Of a DNA stretch of 42,937 nt, positions 1-8,040 are shown in pieces (within the stretch, counting starts at the first letter, position 1; each line of letters starts with the position of its first letter). Both the position numbers and the translations under genes were made by a program. This DNA comes from DATKEG01 sp035544515. GTDB taxonomy: Bacteria > Acidobacteriota > Vicinamibacteria > Fen-336. Location of the stretch: contig DATKEG010000123.1 in assembly GCA_035544515.1 (NCBI GenBank), forward strand, positions 1-42,937. The letters are read 5' to 3'. The notes beneath the pieces were generated by a model that was not told the DNA's origin, did no database searches, and saw nothing but the letters and a program-made list of their open reading frames with translations.

Positions 1-360
1 GTCGCTTCCCTGGCCCCGCACACGCTGAGGGAGTTGGCCGCGCCCGGCGACGCCCAGGGCGCGCTGGCCCTGCTGCCCGCCTACCAGGCGGGCCTGCTCC
101 TCGCCCTCGGGGTGACGGCGTTCGCGGGCTGGCGGCGCATCCTGTCGGCCTTCGGCGTGCTGCTCGCCTCCCAGGTCGTGTTGCTCGTGGTCCTCGGAGA
201 GCTGGCCGACCACGCGGGGCTCGTGGCCCACGCGCTCCTGCTCAGGGCGTGGGCCGTGGCGGTACCGGTCGTCCTCACGCTGGTGATGCTCCGCGCCGCG
301 CCGCCCACGGCGGGATGCTCGCTGTTTCACGGGCGGCCGGCGGCCGATGGCCCCCGGTAG
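1..360 (+). CDS. C-terminal part of a polytopic membrane protein, possibly exosortase/archaeosortase-like
   Basis: The frame is open at the left edge, so only about 119 C-terminal residues are visible. After a soluble stretch there are three hydrophobic segments (near residues 32-48, 51-69 and 83-101) with basic residues between them (Trp-Arg-Arg), and a short polar tail. A His followed by a Arg-Ala-Trp hydrophobic helix loosely resembles the last catalytic His region of exosortases. The reason to consider that family is context: the protein encoded next but one carries a CTERM sorting tail. The active-site Cys and Arg would lie upstream of the window, so this assignment is a guess; 'membrane protein' is secure. 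It overlaps the next gene by 14 bases, which suggests translational coupling. Confidence 0.5.
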   Translation, partial: VASLAPHTLRELAAPGDAQGALALLPAYQAGLLLALGVTAFAGWRRILSAFGVLLASQVVLLVVLGELADHAGLVAHALLLRAWAVAVPVVLTLVMLRAAPPTAGCSLFHGRPAADGPR

Positions 361-1138
361 CCTGAGCGACGACTATCGCCGCTTCTGGCACGAGGTCGGG
401 GAGAGCTTTCCCGACCTTGGCGGCGCCGCCTCCACCGGTTACTACCTGGAGAACGAGAGGAGGCTCCTGTCCGAGCACGTCCCCGGCCTGGGGCGAAGCG
501 CGGTTCTCAAGACCGACCTGTGGGACGAGGTCAAGAACACGCGCATCCTGCAGTGGGTGCACGGGCAGGGGGCCGCCGTTTTTGGCGTCGACATCTCCGA
601 GCCGACCGTCCGGCAGGCCCTGTCCGCGTTCCCGGACGCGGGCCTGCGCGCGGCGGTGGCCGACGTACGGCGCCTCCCCTTCCGCGACGGGAGCTTCGAC
701 GCGGTCTACTCCATGGGCACCATCGAGCACTTCCGCGACCCCGAGACGGCGCTGCGCGAGATCCACCGCGTGCTTCGGCCGGGCGGCCGCGCGGTGGTGG
801 GAGTGCCGAACCGATGGGATCCGTTCCTGCGGCCGCTCCTGGCGTCCCTCCTCCAGGCGCTCCGACTCTACGGCTACGGCTACGAGCGGTCCTTCTCGCG
901 CGGGGCGCTCCGGCGCATGCTGCAGTCGGCCGGCTTCGAGGTCGTGGCCGAGACCGCCATCCTGTTCGTGCCGGGATGGCTGCGGATGGCCGACCTCGCC
1001 CTCCACAGCTACGCCGCGCCGCTCGCGCGCGTGACCGCCGCCGCCCTCAAGCCCTTCGCATGGCTCGATCGGCACGTGCCGGCCGTGCGCCGGCACGGCT
1101 ACCTGCTCGCCACGGTGGGCGTGCGCCGGCCGCGGTAG
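347..1138 (+). CDS. Class I SAM-dependent methyltransferase (Methyltransf_11 type)
   Basis: 263 residues. Around residues 85-145 it shows the Rossmann-fold methyltransferase pattern: an acidic strand end (FGVDIS) binding the SAM ribose, ADVRRLPFRDGSFD (motif II region), and the post-motif IEHFRDPETALREIHRVLRPGG followed by a VGVPN strand, as in UbiE/BioC-like enzymes. The usual glycine-rich motif I (DxGxGxG) is not recognisable; instead the segment before it reads AVLKTDLWDEVKNTRIL, a variant seen in a sub-group of class I methyltransferases. The C-terminal half has hydrophobic helices that may touch a membrane lipid substrate. The ATG lies inside the end of the upstream membrane protein gene. 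The substrate cannot be told from sequence. Confidence 0.75.
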   Translation: MAPGSLSDDYRRFWHEVGESFPDLGGAASTGYYLENERRLLSEHVPGLGRSAVLKTDLWDEVKNTRILQWVHGQGAAVFGVDISEPTVRQALSAFPDAGLRAAVADVRRLPFRDGSFDAVYSMGTIEHFRDPETALREIHRVLRPGGRAVVGVPNRWDPFLRPLLASLLQALRLYGYGYERSFSRGALRRMLQSAGFEVVAETAILFVPGWLRMADLALHSYAAPLARVTAAALKPFAWLDRHVPAVRRHGYLLATVGVRRPR

Positions 1139-1147
1139 GCGGCCGCT

Positions 1148-2041
1148 TCAGCGGCGGCTGAGAACGTAGGCTCCGGTGGCCGCGAGGATCACCAGGAGGG
1201 CCCACTCCATGCCGTTCGGCAATGCCGGGACGGGGCCCGGGCCGGCCACGAGGCTGCTGCACCCCCCGATCGTCTGTCCGGTGCCCGGCATCGTCACCGC
1301 GGCCGTGAGCGATACGGCCCTTCCGACCAGGTTCGCGCCGGTCCCCACGGTGACGCTTCCCGCACCCGCCGCGCCCGCGATGACCGTTCCCACGAAGTTG
1401 ACTCCGTTGAGGGTCGCGTCGCTGCCGACCCGCCAGAACACTTCGCAAGGGTCGACGCCGATCAGGACCATGTTCGACCCGACGTTGGCGGTGACCGCGC
1501 TCCCCACGAGGAAGATGTAGCTGCCTGCGCCGGTGAGGGTGAAGGTGGTGCCGGCGGCGATATCGGCCGTCGATGCGAAGGTATAGACGCCGGGGCCGAG
1601 GTTCGTGCCACCCAGTTGCGCCGCCTGAGCGGTGCCCGGCCCCTGGCCCAACAGGTTCGTGGACGCCGCGGTGGCATCCGTCTGCGCCTGGCAGACGACC
1701 GCGTCGGCCGCCGGGTGTATGGTGAACGGTGGCACGGTGCTCAACCCCGCGCCCGTGATCGAAGGCGTGGGGCATGAGCCCACGTCCCCGGCGACCACGG
1801 CGGTGCCGGCGGCGGTCACTCCCGATGCGGCCAGCACCCCGAACTGCTGCACTAACCCCAATGGTGGCGCCACCATGGACGTCGCCAGGCCCTCGTCGCC
1901 CGGATACGGCACCCGGCTGACCGGGCCCGTGCGCTCCGAGGCGCCGGTGGGTGTGCGCTCCGACTTGGACCCGCACCCCACGTTCGCCAGGGCCAGGGCA
2001 CCCGTCAGTACCGGTATCGCAAGACGCCGGACCGGCCTCAT
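1148..2041 (-). CDS. Ice-binding-fold (DUF3494) protein with lipoprotein-like N-terminus and IPTL-CTERM-like tail
   Basis: 297 residues. The middle (about 60-255) matches the DUF3494 ice-binding-protein beta-solenoid: FGVLAASGVTAAGTAVVAGDVG, LGPGVYTF, a GSYIFLVGSAVTANVGSNM-like stretch, VFWRVGSDATLNGVNFVGTVIA and GRAVSLTAAVTMPG. Such proteins bind ice or act as adhesins at the cell surface. The N-terminus is a signal peptide ending in a possible lipobox (ANVGC, with Asn instead of Leu at -3). The C-terminus has Pro-Ala-Leu, Glu-Trp, a hydrophobic helix and a final Ser-Arg-Arg, the layout of the IPTL-CTERM sorting signal. Carrying both anchors is odd. The ATG is preceded by GGAGG, and a promoter is proposed about 130 bases upstream. 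Confidence 0.85.
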   Translation of the reverse strand: MRPVRRLAIPVLTGALALANVGCGSKSERTPTGASERTGPVSRVPYPGDEGLATSMVAPPLGLVQQFGVLAASGVTAAGTAVVAGDVGSCPTPSITGAGLSTVPPFTIHPAADAVVCQAQTDATAASTNLLGQGPGTAQAAQLGGTNLGPGVYTFASTADIAAGTTFTLTGAGSYIFLVGSAVTANVGSNMVLIGVDPCEVFWRVGSDATLNGVNFVGTVIAGAAGAGSVTVGTGANLVGRAVSLTAAVTMPGTGQTIGGCSSLVAGPGPVPALPNGMEWALLVILAATGAYVLSRR

Positions 2042-2171
2042 GGTACGCCTCCAATCTCAGGCTGGCTGGAGCCCGAAAGGACGCCAATCTCGCTCACGTT
2101 GGATAGGGCTCGGTCTGTCTGTGCCCACCGGCCGGCCTTGGGCACGCGTACGCTATAGGCAAGCTAGCGAG

Positions 2172-2200
2172 AATCTACCGAAGAACCTCAATCAAATCAA
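2172..2200 (-). promoter_or_regulatory. Candidate sigma-70 promoter of the ice-binding-fold gene
   Basis: On the minus strand TTGATT and TAGATT are separated by 17 bases in an AT-rich patch of an otherwise GC-rich region. It points at the ice-binding-fold gene, leaving a leader of about 120 bases. Seen by eye only. Confidence 0.4.
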
Positions 2201-2230
2201 GAGAAACCATTGGTGAGACCGGTGGGCCGC

Positions 2231-2587
2231 TCACGGCTCCCCGCGCTGCACCGAGCGCACGCGGACCTCGGCGGCGCCGAGGACGTCGGCCAGGCGCTCC
2301 GCCCAGGGCCATTCCCTCAGCGGCCGACAGCAGTAGAGGTCGAACGCGGCGAAGCCGCGCTCGGGGAAGGTGTGGCAGGCCAGGTGCGACTCGCGCAGGA
2401 GCAGCACGCCCGTGACCCCTCCCTGGCCGGGGAACACGTGCCAGATCGGCTCGCCGACGGGATGCAGCCCCAGCTCCTCCACGGCGCGGGCGAACAGCCG
2501 GCCCAGGGACGCGCACGAGCGCAGCGCGGAGGGATCGCACCCGTGCGCGTCCACGATCCACTGCGTGCCGAGGACGAGGTCGAGCAA
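2231..2587 (-). CDS. speD: S-adenosylmethionine decarboxylase proenzyme, prokaryotic class 1B-like
   Basis: Makes decarboxylated SAM, the aminopropyl donor for spermidine synthesis; the proenzyme cleaves itself at a Glu-Ser bond to form a pyruvoyl cofactor. The core reads VTGVLLLRESHLACHTFPE followed by GFAAFDLYCC. This keeps the Glu-Ser cleavage site, the processing His five residues after the Ser, the HTFPE motif and the catalytic Cys in the spacing of Thermotoga SpeD (Ser63, His68, Cys83). No ATG fits. The TTG chosen gives 118 residues, the normal length, but has no clear ribosome-binding site; a further upstream start would run into the ompA-like gene. No spermidine synthase gene is seen nearby. 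Confidence 0.85.
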   Translation of the reverse strand: MLDLVLGTQWIVDAHGCDPSALRSCASLGRLFARAVEELGLHPVGEPIWHVFPGQGGVTGVLLLRESHLACHTFPERGFAAFDLYCCRPLREWPWAERLADVLGAAEVRVRSVQRGEP

Positions 2588-2636
2588 GGTGCGGCCAGTA
2601 GACCGCAGCCCCCGGCCCGCGTCAAGAACCCTCGCT

Positions 2637-3320
2637 TCAGTCCAGGCTGGACGTCCGCTTCGCCTCCGCCTGCCACTCGCCGTTCGCGTAGATCGCGAGC
2701 TCCACGCGGCGGTTCTCACGCCGGCCCGCGTCCGTTTCGTTCGACGCGATCGGCTCCGCCTCGCCGCGGCCGCGGCTGACCAGGCGCGAGGACGCGACGC
2801 CCTGGGACGTCAGGAAGTCGGTGGCGGCGCGCCCCCGCCGCTCCGAGAGCTGCTGGTTATAGGCGTCTTTCCCCACGGAGTCGGTGTGGCCCACGATCGT
2901 CACGTTGGTGCGCGCCTCGTCCTGCAGGCTCGCCGCCAGCCGGCCCAGGTTGGTCCGGGCCTCGGAGGTCAGCTCCGCCGAGTCGAAGGGAAAGAGGATC
3001 CCCGAGTCGAAGGTGACGGCGATCCCTTCGCCCACGCGCGAGACCTGGGCCGCCTCGAGCTCCGCGGCCAGCTTCTCCGCCTGCCTGTCCATGCGGTCCC
3101 CGATGAGGGCACCGGCGGCGCCCCCCACCACGGCGCCGATGATGGCGCCGCGGGCCGTGGATCCCGTCTTGTGGCCGATGACCGCGCCGACCGCGGCCCC
3201 ACCCGCGGCTCCGATCCCCGTGCCTTTCTTCTGATTCTCCCCCCAGCTTGCGCATCCGGCGGTGCTCGCGAGCACGGCGGCCAGCGTCGCCCCCGACACG
3301 AGGTATGTCATGCGATTCAT
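2637..3320 (-). CDS. OmpA-family outer-membrane lipoprotein with glycine zipper
   Basis: 227 residues. A lipoprotein signal ends in the lipobox STAGC (Cys 23). Residues 33-75 are a glycine-zipper segment (repeated G-x3-G, ending GALIGDRMDRQ) that can insert in membranes. Residues 95-215 form an OmpA C-terminal peptidoglycan-binding domain: FDSAELTSEA, VGHTDSVGKDAYNQQLSERR, and a closing GRRENRRVEL. The protein would tether the outer membrane to the cell wall, as in the YiaD/Pal group. The ATG has a GGGGAG ribosome-binding site about seven bases upstream. A sigma-54-type promoter lies about 75 bases upstream. Confidence 0.9.
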   Translation of the reverse strand: MNRMTYLVSGATLAAVLASTAGCASWGENQKKGTGIGAAGGAAVGAVIGHKTGSTARGAIIGAVVGGAAGALIGDRMDRQAEKLAAELEAAQVSRVGEGIAVTFDSGILFPFDSAELTSEARTNLGRLAASLQDEARTNVTIVGHTDSVGKDAYNQQLSERRGRAATDFLTSQGVASSRLVSRGRGEAEPIASNETDAGRRENRRVELAIYANGEWQAEAKRTSSLD

Positions 3321-3395
3321 GCGTTCTCCCCGGCAACCATTGGCGGCGCCCGAGGAGACGTGGCCTCCGGCCGCTGCTGCCGAGGGCCTGGTATC

Positions 3396-3410
3396 GCAAG
3401 AACAATGCCA
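3396..3410 (-). promoter_or_regulatory. Candidate sigma-54 (-24/-12) promoter of the OmpA-like lipoprotein gene
   Basis: The minus strand reads TGGCA-N6-TTGC, with GG and GC at the spacing required by sigma-54 and TGGC/TTGC both exact. Transcription would begin near 3385, about 65 bases before the lipoprotein ATG. An NtrC-type activator is encoded at 12803. No activator-binding site was identified. Confidence 0.45.
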
Positions 3411-3449
3411 GCCGGGCGGCCCGCCTGGAGCGCGTCCGGACCGGGGCGG

Positions 3450-3641
3450 CTAGTGCAGCAGCTCGGCCACGGGTCGCGGCCGGCCCACGTGGTAGCCCTG
3501 CGCGCAATCGACCCCGATGTCGCGCAGCACGCGACTTGCCGGAGAGGTCGACGTGGAGCCGCTTTCGTCCGGGAGCCGCAAGAGGAGCTCGTAGTTGGCC
3601 ACCTCGTTCGTGGCCAGATCGAGTATCGCCCGGCGCCGGCC
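3450..3641 (-). pseudogene. Relic of an EAL (c-di-GMP phosphodiesterase) domain, interior deleted
   Basis: Reading the minus strand directly after the TGA of the hybrid kinase, in the same frame, gives ILDLATNEVANYELLLRLPD, the typical first strand and helix of an EAL domain (family pattern QPIVDL..G.V..YELLLR). About a dozen residues later it jumps to VLRDIGVDCAQGYHVGRP, the typical last strand of the same domain, and ends at a TAG after PVAELLH. Roughly 190 residues between the two ends are missing, including the ExL signature and all metal ligands. There is no good start codon. It is best read as a deletion remnant; readthrough of the upstream TGA could append it to the kinase, but this would add no activity. 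Confidence 0.75.
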
Positions 3642-6600
3642 TCATTGGCCGGCGGCGCGGCCGGCCAGTCGAGCGACGTGGGCCACGAGCTGGACCGGGG
3701 GCACCGGCTTGGCGAGATGAAGCTGGAAGCCGGCGGAAACGGCCTTGCGCCGATCCTCGTCCCTGGCGAAGGCGCTGACCGCGAGCGCGGGCACCTGGCC
3801 GCCGCCTTCCGCGGGGAGCTGCCGCAGTCTCCGCATCAGCTCGTAACCGTCCTCGCCCGGCATGGCGATATCGCTCACCAGCACGTCCGGCACCTTTTCA
3901 CGGATGGCCTCGAGCGCGTCGGCGGCCGCGGCGGCGGTCCGGACGCGGGCGCCGTGACGCTCGAGCAGGCCCGTGAGCGCCTCGCGCACGTCCGCCTCGT
4001 CGTCGACCACGAGCACGCTCACGCCGTCGAGCAGCATGGGGTCCAACCCGCTCGGCGGCGTGCGGGCGGCCATGGGCTCACGTTCCGAGACCACCCTCGC
4101 CTCCCCTCCCGGCGCCTGCAGCATGAGCGCCGGGATGGGGAAGACGAGGGTGAAGGTGGCGCCCTCACCCGGGCCCGGGCTCTCCGCGCGGACCGTTCCC
4201 CCGTGCAGCTCGACCAGCTCGCGAACGAGGGTCAGGCCCAGCCCGAGCCCGGCATGGCCCGGGTCCGTCGCGCCGGCCTGCTGGCGGAACCGCTCGAACA
4301 CGTGGGGCAGGAAGTCCTTGCGGATCCCCTGGCCGGTGTCGCTCACCGTGAGGTGCACCTGGGTGCCCACGCGGCCCATCCAGATCTGGACGCGGCCGTG
4401 GCGCGGAGTGAACTTCACCGCGTTGAAGAAGAGGTTCCAGAGCACCTGCTGCATGCGGTCGGGATCGCCCAGGATGACGCTGGCCGCGCGGTCGCCCGAG
4501 AGGTCCAGCTCGATGTCCTTCGCCTCCGCCGCCGCCCGCACGCTCTCGATGGCGGCCTCCGCGACCGCGAACAGGGCCAGGGGGCGGCGGGCCAGCTGGA
4601 GGTTGCCGGTCACCACCCGGGAGTGGTCCAGGAGGTCGGCGATGAGCCGGTCCTGCGCCGTCACGCTGCGCGTGATGGTGGCCAGGCCCTTGGCCAGGGT
4701 GGCCTCGTCGAGGCTCGGCCCCGCCTCGGAGAGGATGTGGGCCCAGCCCACGATGGCCGTGAGGGGCCCACGCAGCTCGTGAGAGACGGTGGCGACGAAC
4801 TGGTCCTTGAGGTGATCGGCGGTCTCGGCCCGCTCGCGGGCCGAGTGCTCCAGGGTGAGGAGGGCCTCGCGGCCCTCCTGCGCCCGCTTGATCTCGGTAC
4901 GGTCCTCGATGGCGAGGAGGAGGCGGTCCGTCCCACCCGGCTCGCGCGCGAGCCGGCGGGCGTTGAGGACCATCGTCCTCCGACCGAGGGCGGGAAACTC
5001 GTGTTCCACCTCGAAGTCTTCGAACGCCGTGTCCGTGGCCAATGCCTCGGACAGCGCGGCGAGGAGCTCGGGCCGGTTCCACTCGCCGCCGCCCAGCTCC
5101 TGGAGGGCCAGGCCGCGGATCTCCGCCGGTCCCACCTGGAACGTCTCGTGGAAGGCCCGGTTCGCCTGCTCGACCTTCAGCTCGCCGTCGAGGATGAGGA
5201 GGGGCTCCCGCACCGTGGCCACGATGGCGGTGGCCCGGTCCAGCGCGTGCTGGACCTCTTCCGCACCGCGCCGCAGGGCGTCGACGTCCATCAGCACCAC
5301 GACCGCGCCGTCGATCGTGTCCTCGCGCGCCCTGTAGGGCCAGATCCGCATCACGTAGAAGCGGCCGTCCCGGTCCTGGACCTCGCGCTCGCTGACCCTC
5401 ACGTTCTCGATCACCGAGCGGACCTCCCGCTCCAGGTCGGGGACCTCGAGGTAGGTCCGCACGTCGCCCAGCGGCCGCCCGATGTCGGAGGCCATCAGGC
5501 TGAAGAGGGTCTCGGCCGCGGGAGTGAACCGGCGCAGGTGCAGGTCCTTGCCCACCATGACGATGGGGATGTTGACGCTGCCGAGGAGGTTCAGGAGATC
5601 GTCGTTCAGATGGCCAAGCTGGGTGTTCCGGTCCTGCAGCTCCTGGTTGAGCGTGGCCAGCTCTTCGTTCGCGGACTGGATCTCCTGCTGGGCGGTCTGC
5701 AGCTCCTCGTTCACGCTCTGCAGCTCCTCGTTGCTGGAGAGCGCCTCCTCGTTCGTCGATTGCAGCTCTTCGAGGGCCGTGTCGTGCTCGCGGAGGACGG
5801 TGTGGAGGTATTGGGAGGTCTCGGCCAGTTTCTGCTCGAGCTGCGCGATCTTCGCCTCCCGGGACTCCGCGGCGGCGCCCACGTCCGGCGCCGGCAGGGG
5901 CGCGGAAGCCGTCCGCGCCGACTCCCGGTGGGTCTCGAAGAGGATGAGCAGACAGTTCTCCGTGGCCGCCCGGCCCTTGAGCGGGATGGCCTCCACGCTC
6001 ACCCGATGCAGCCGCCCGCGGTATCGCATCTGCAGGCCGTCCTTGCGCGAGGGCGCGCCCCTGAGGCGCGCCTCCGCGATGGCCTGGCGCAGCTCCATCA
6101 GGAACCCCCGGCGGGCCATCTGGATCAGGTTCAGGCTGGCTTGCCCGTGCGCGTGCTCCAGGAAGGGATCCGTGTCGCCCCGGAACTCGATGATGTTGAG
6201 CGCCTCGTCGACCACCACGCCGGGCGGGCTGTAGCGCGCCAGGAGCATGCGGTCGGCCTCCCTCGGCACGTCCGAACGCACGGCGGCCTTGGGGGTCAGC
6301 ACCACCGGCGCCGCCGTGCGCCCGGCCGCGGAGGCCCCCGGCGCGAAGTGGAAGTGCGGCGGGACGGCCGTCGCCTTCCTCTTGAAGATCTTGTGTCTCT
6401 CGTCGACGGTTGAGAACAGGGCCGAGGAGGCCCCGACGCCTTCCGCGGGTCCCAGCAGGAGGCAACCCGAGGGATTGAGGGCGTAGTGGAAGGAGGCGAA
6501 CACGCGCTCCTGCAGGCGCGACTCCAGGTAGATGAGCAGGTTCCGGCAGCTGATGAGGTCGATCCGGGAGAAGGGCGGGTCCCGGGTCAGGTCGTGCTGG

Positions 6601-7934
6601 GCGAAGACGCACGTCTCGCGGATGGTCTTGCTGATCTGATAGTGGCCGTCCACCCTGGCGAAGAACCGCCGCAGGCGCTCGGCGGAGACGTTCTGCGCGA
6701 TGTTCTCGAGATAGATGCCGGCCCGCGCCTTCTTGAGCGCGCTCTCGCTGAGGTCGGTGGCGAAGATCTGGAAGGGAGGGCTTCCGGGACGTCGCGCCGC
6801 GCGCTCCAGCAGACAGATGGCGATCGAGTAGGCCTCTTCGCCGGTGGCGCAGCCCGGCACCCACACGCGGAGGGGAGCGTCGGAGGTACGGCCCTCGAGC
6901 AGCATCGGCAGCAGGGTGTCGCTCAAGGCCTGGAAGACGTCCGAATCGCGGAAGAAGGACGTCACGGAGATGAGACAATCCTGGTACAGAGCCTCCGCTT
7001 CCCCGGCGTCTCCTTCGAGACGACGGGCGTAATCGTCGAGCGTCTCCATGCGGTTGACGGCCATGCGCCGGGCGATTCGCCTCTGGAGCGTCGCCTTCTT
7101 GTAGGCGCTGAAGTCCGCTCCGGTGGCCCTCTGCAGCAGGGAGAGGATCGTCGCGAGGGCGGCGTCGTCTTCCTCCGTGGCCACGGGAATGCTTGGGCGC
7201 GCCGGGCCCGGCCGGCCGGCGATCACGTAGGGATGGCGGCCCAGCCGGGCCAGCTCGCGCGCGATCTCCTCGGGCGTCAGGACGAAATCGACGCACCCGG
7301 CGGCGATCGCGCTCCGCGGCATGTCCCCGAATCTGGCCGAGCCCGGGTCCTGGGCGAAGGCGATGCCGCCCTCCGCCTTGATCGCGGTCAGCCCCAGGGT
7401 GCCGTCCGAGGCCATGCCCGAGAGGATCACGCCGATGGCCTGGCTGCCCTGCCCTTCGGCCAGCGTCCGCAGGAAGGCGTCGATGGGCATGTGGAAGCCG
7501 CCGGTCCGGCTCCGAGGCACCAGCTTCAGCGCGCCCTCGGAAAGGACGATGTCTTCGGTCGGCGGGATGACGTAGACCCGGTTCGGCTCCACGCGCACGT
7601 CGCCCGTCACCTCGGCGACGGTCATCCGGGTGGCCTTGGAGAGAAGCTCGGCCAGGATGCTCTCGTGCTTCGGGTGAAGGTGCTGGACGAGGACGTACGC
7701 CATTCCCGTGTCCGCGGGCAGGGCGGCGAGCAACTGCCGGAAGGCGTCCAGACCGCCCGCCGAGGCTCCGATGCCCACGATCGGGAATGCGGGCGGCGCG
7801 CCGGAGCGCCGAGGGCGGCGCTCTCCGCCCTTTCCGGTATCGAGGGGGCCGCGCCGCCCGCGCCCGGTGGCGGCCGGCCTGCCGGGGTGGTTGACCCGCA
7901 CCGGGTCGGATCGGGACGGCCGAAGTGCGCTCAC
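3642..7934 (-). CDS. CheB-CheR-PAS hybrid sensor histidine kinase with C-terminal receiver
   Basis: 1430 residues from the GTG. Domain order: CheB methylesterase (about 51-235; catalytic Ser in GASAGG, His in VQHL, Asp in SGMASDGT); CheR methyltransferase (about 255-530; SAM motif GCATGEEAYSIA near 360); PAS-like segment (560-680); coiled coil rich in ELQSxNEE repeats (695-785); two PAS domains (790-1030); HisKA (VSHELRGP, His near 1050); HATPase (N-box NLFFNAVKFTP near 1170, DTGQGI, GLGLGL); receiver (1305-1425; VVDDE, phospho-Asp in SDIAMPG, Lys in AKP). The protein probably couples methylation or demethylation of a partner to a phosphorelay in the cytoplasm. No flagellar or chemoreceptor gene is adjacent. 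The GTG is chosen because a full-length ribosome-binding site precedes it and the homology begins soon after; upstream residues look like non-coding translation. Confidence 0.93.
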   Translation of the reverse strand: MSALRPSRSDPVRVNHPGRPAATGRGRRGPLDTGKGGERRPRRSGAPPAFPIVGIGASAGGLDAFRQLLAALPADTGMAYVLVQHLHPKHESILAELLSKATRMTVAEVTGDVRVEPNRVYVIPPTEDIVLSEGALKLVPRSRTGGFHMPIDAFLRTLAEGQGSQAIGVILSGMASDGTLGLTAIKAEGGIAFAQDPGSARFGDMPRSAIAAGCVDFVLTPEEIARELARLGRHPYVIAGRPGPARPSIPVATEEDDAALATILSLLQRATGADFSAYKKATLQRRIARRMAVNRMETLDDYARRLEGDAGEAEALYQDCLISVTSFFRDSDVFQALSDTLLPMLLEGRTSDAPLRVWVPGCATGEEAYSIAICLLERAARRPGSPPFQIFATDLSESALKKARAGIYLENIAQNVSAERLRRFFARVDGHYQISKTIRETCVFAQHDLTRDPPFSRIDLISCRNLLIYLESRLQERVFASFHYALNPSGCLLLGPAEGVGASSALFSTVDERHKIFKRKATAVPPHFHFAPGASAAGRTAAPVVLTPKAAVRSDVPREADRMLLARYSPPGVVVDEALNIIEFRGDTDPFLEHAHGQASLNLIQMARRGFLMELRQAIAEARLRGAPSRKDGLQMRYRGRLHRVSVEAIPLKGRAATENCLLILFETHRESARTASAPLPAPDVGAAAESREAKIAQLEQKLAETSQYLHTVLREHDTALEELQSTNEEALSSNEELQSVNEELQTAQQEIQSANEELATLNQELQDRNTQLGHLNDDLLNLLGSVNIPIVMVGKDLHLRRFTPAAETLFSLMASDIGRPLGDVRTYLEVPDLEREVRSVIENVRVSEREVQDRDGRFYVMRIWPYRAREDTIDGAVVVLMDVDALRRGAEEVQHALDRATAIVATVREPLLILDGELKVEQANRAFHETFQVGPAEIRGLALQELGGGEWNRPELLAALSEALATDTAFEDFEVEHEFPALGRRTMVLNARRLAREPGGTDRLLLAIEDRTEIKRAQEGREALLTLEHSARERAETADHLKDQFVATVSHELRGPLTAIVGWAHILSEAGPSLDEATLAKGLATITRSVTAQDRLIADLLDHSRVVTGNLQLARRPLALFAVAEAAIESVRAAAEAKDIELDLSGDRAASVILGDPDRMQQVLWNLFFNAVKFTPRHGRVQIWMGRVGTQVHLTVSDTGQGIRKDFLPHVFERFRQQAGATDPGHAGLGLGLTLVRELVELHGGTVRAESPGPGEGATFTLVFPIPALMLQAPGGEARVVSEREPMAARTPPSGLDPMLLDGVSVLVVDDEADVREALTGLLERHGARVRTAAAAADALEAIREKVPDVLVSDIAMPGEDGYELMRRLRQLPAEGGGQVPALAVSAFARDEDRRKAVSAGFQLHLAKPVPPVQLVAHVARLAGRAAGQ

Positions 7935-7937
7935 GGC

Positions 7938-7946
7938 ACCTCCTTT
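7938..7946 (-). promoter_or_regulatory. Ribosome-binding site that sets the start of the CheB-CheR hybrid
   Basis: AAAGGAGGT on the minus strand, an almost complete anti-16S match, sits three bases before a GTG. It decides for this GTG over starts about 100 codons upstream. Confidence 0.75.
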
Positions 7947-8040
7947 CGAGGCGGCGTCACACGACGCCGAGGAGGCCTGAGGCGCGCGGATCCCAGAGTA
8001 TACGCCTTCGCGGGGGCTTGTCGTGCCGGGCCAGACGCCT

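Noticed and set aside
2370..6413. Very long open frame (over 1300 codons) on the plus strand
   Set aside because: It lies opposite the lipoprotein and CheB-CheR hybrid genes, shows no recognisable domain, and has the low-complexity Arg/Gly/His-rich composition expected from the antisense of GC-rich genes.
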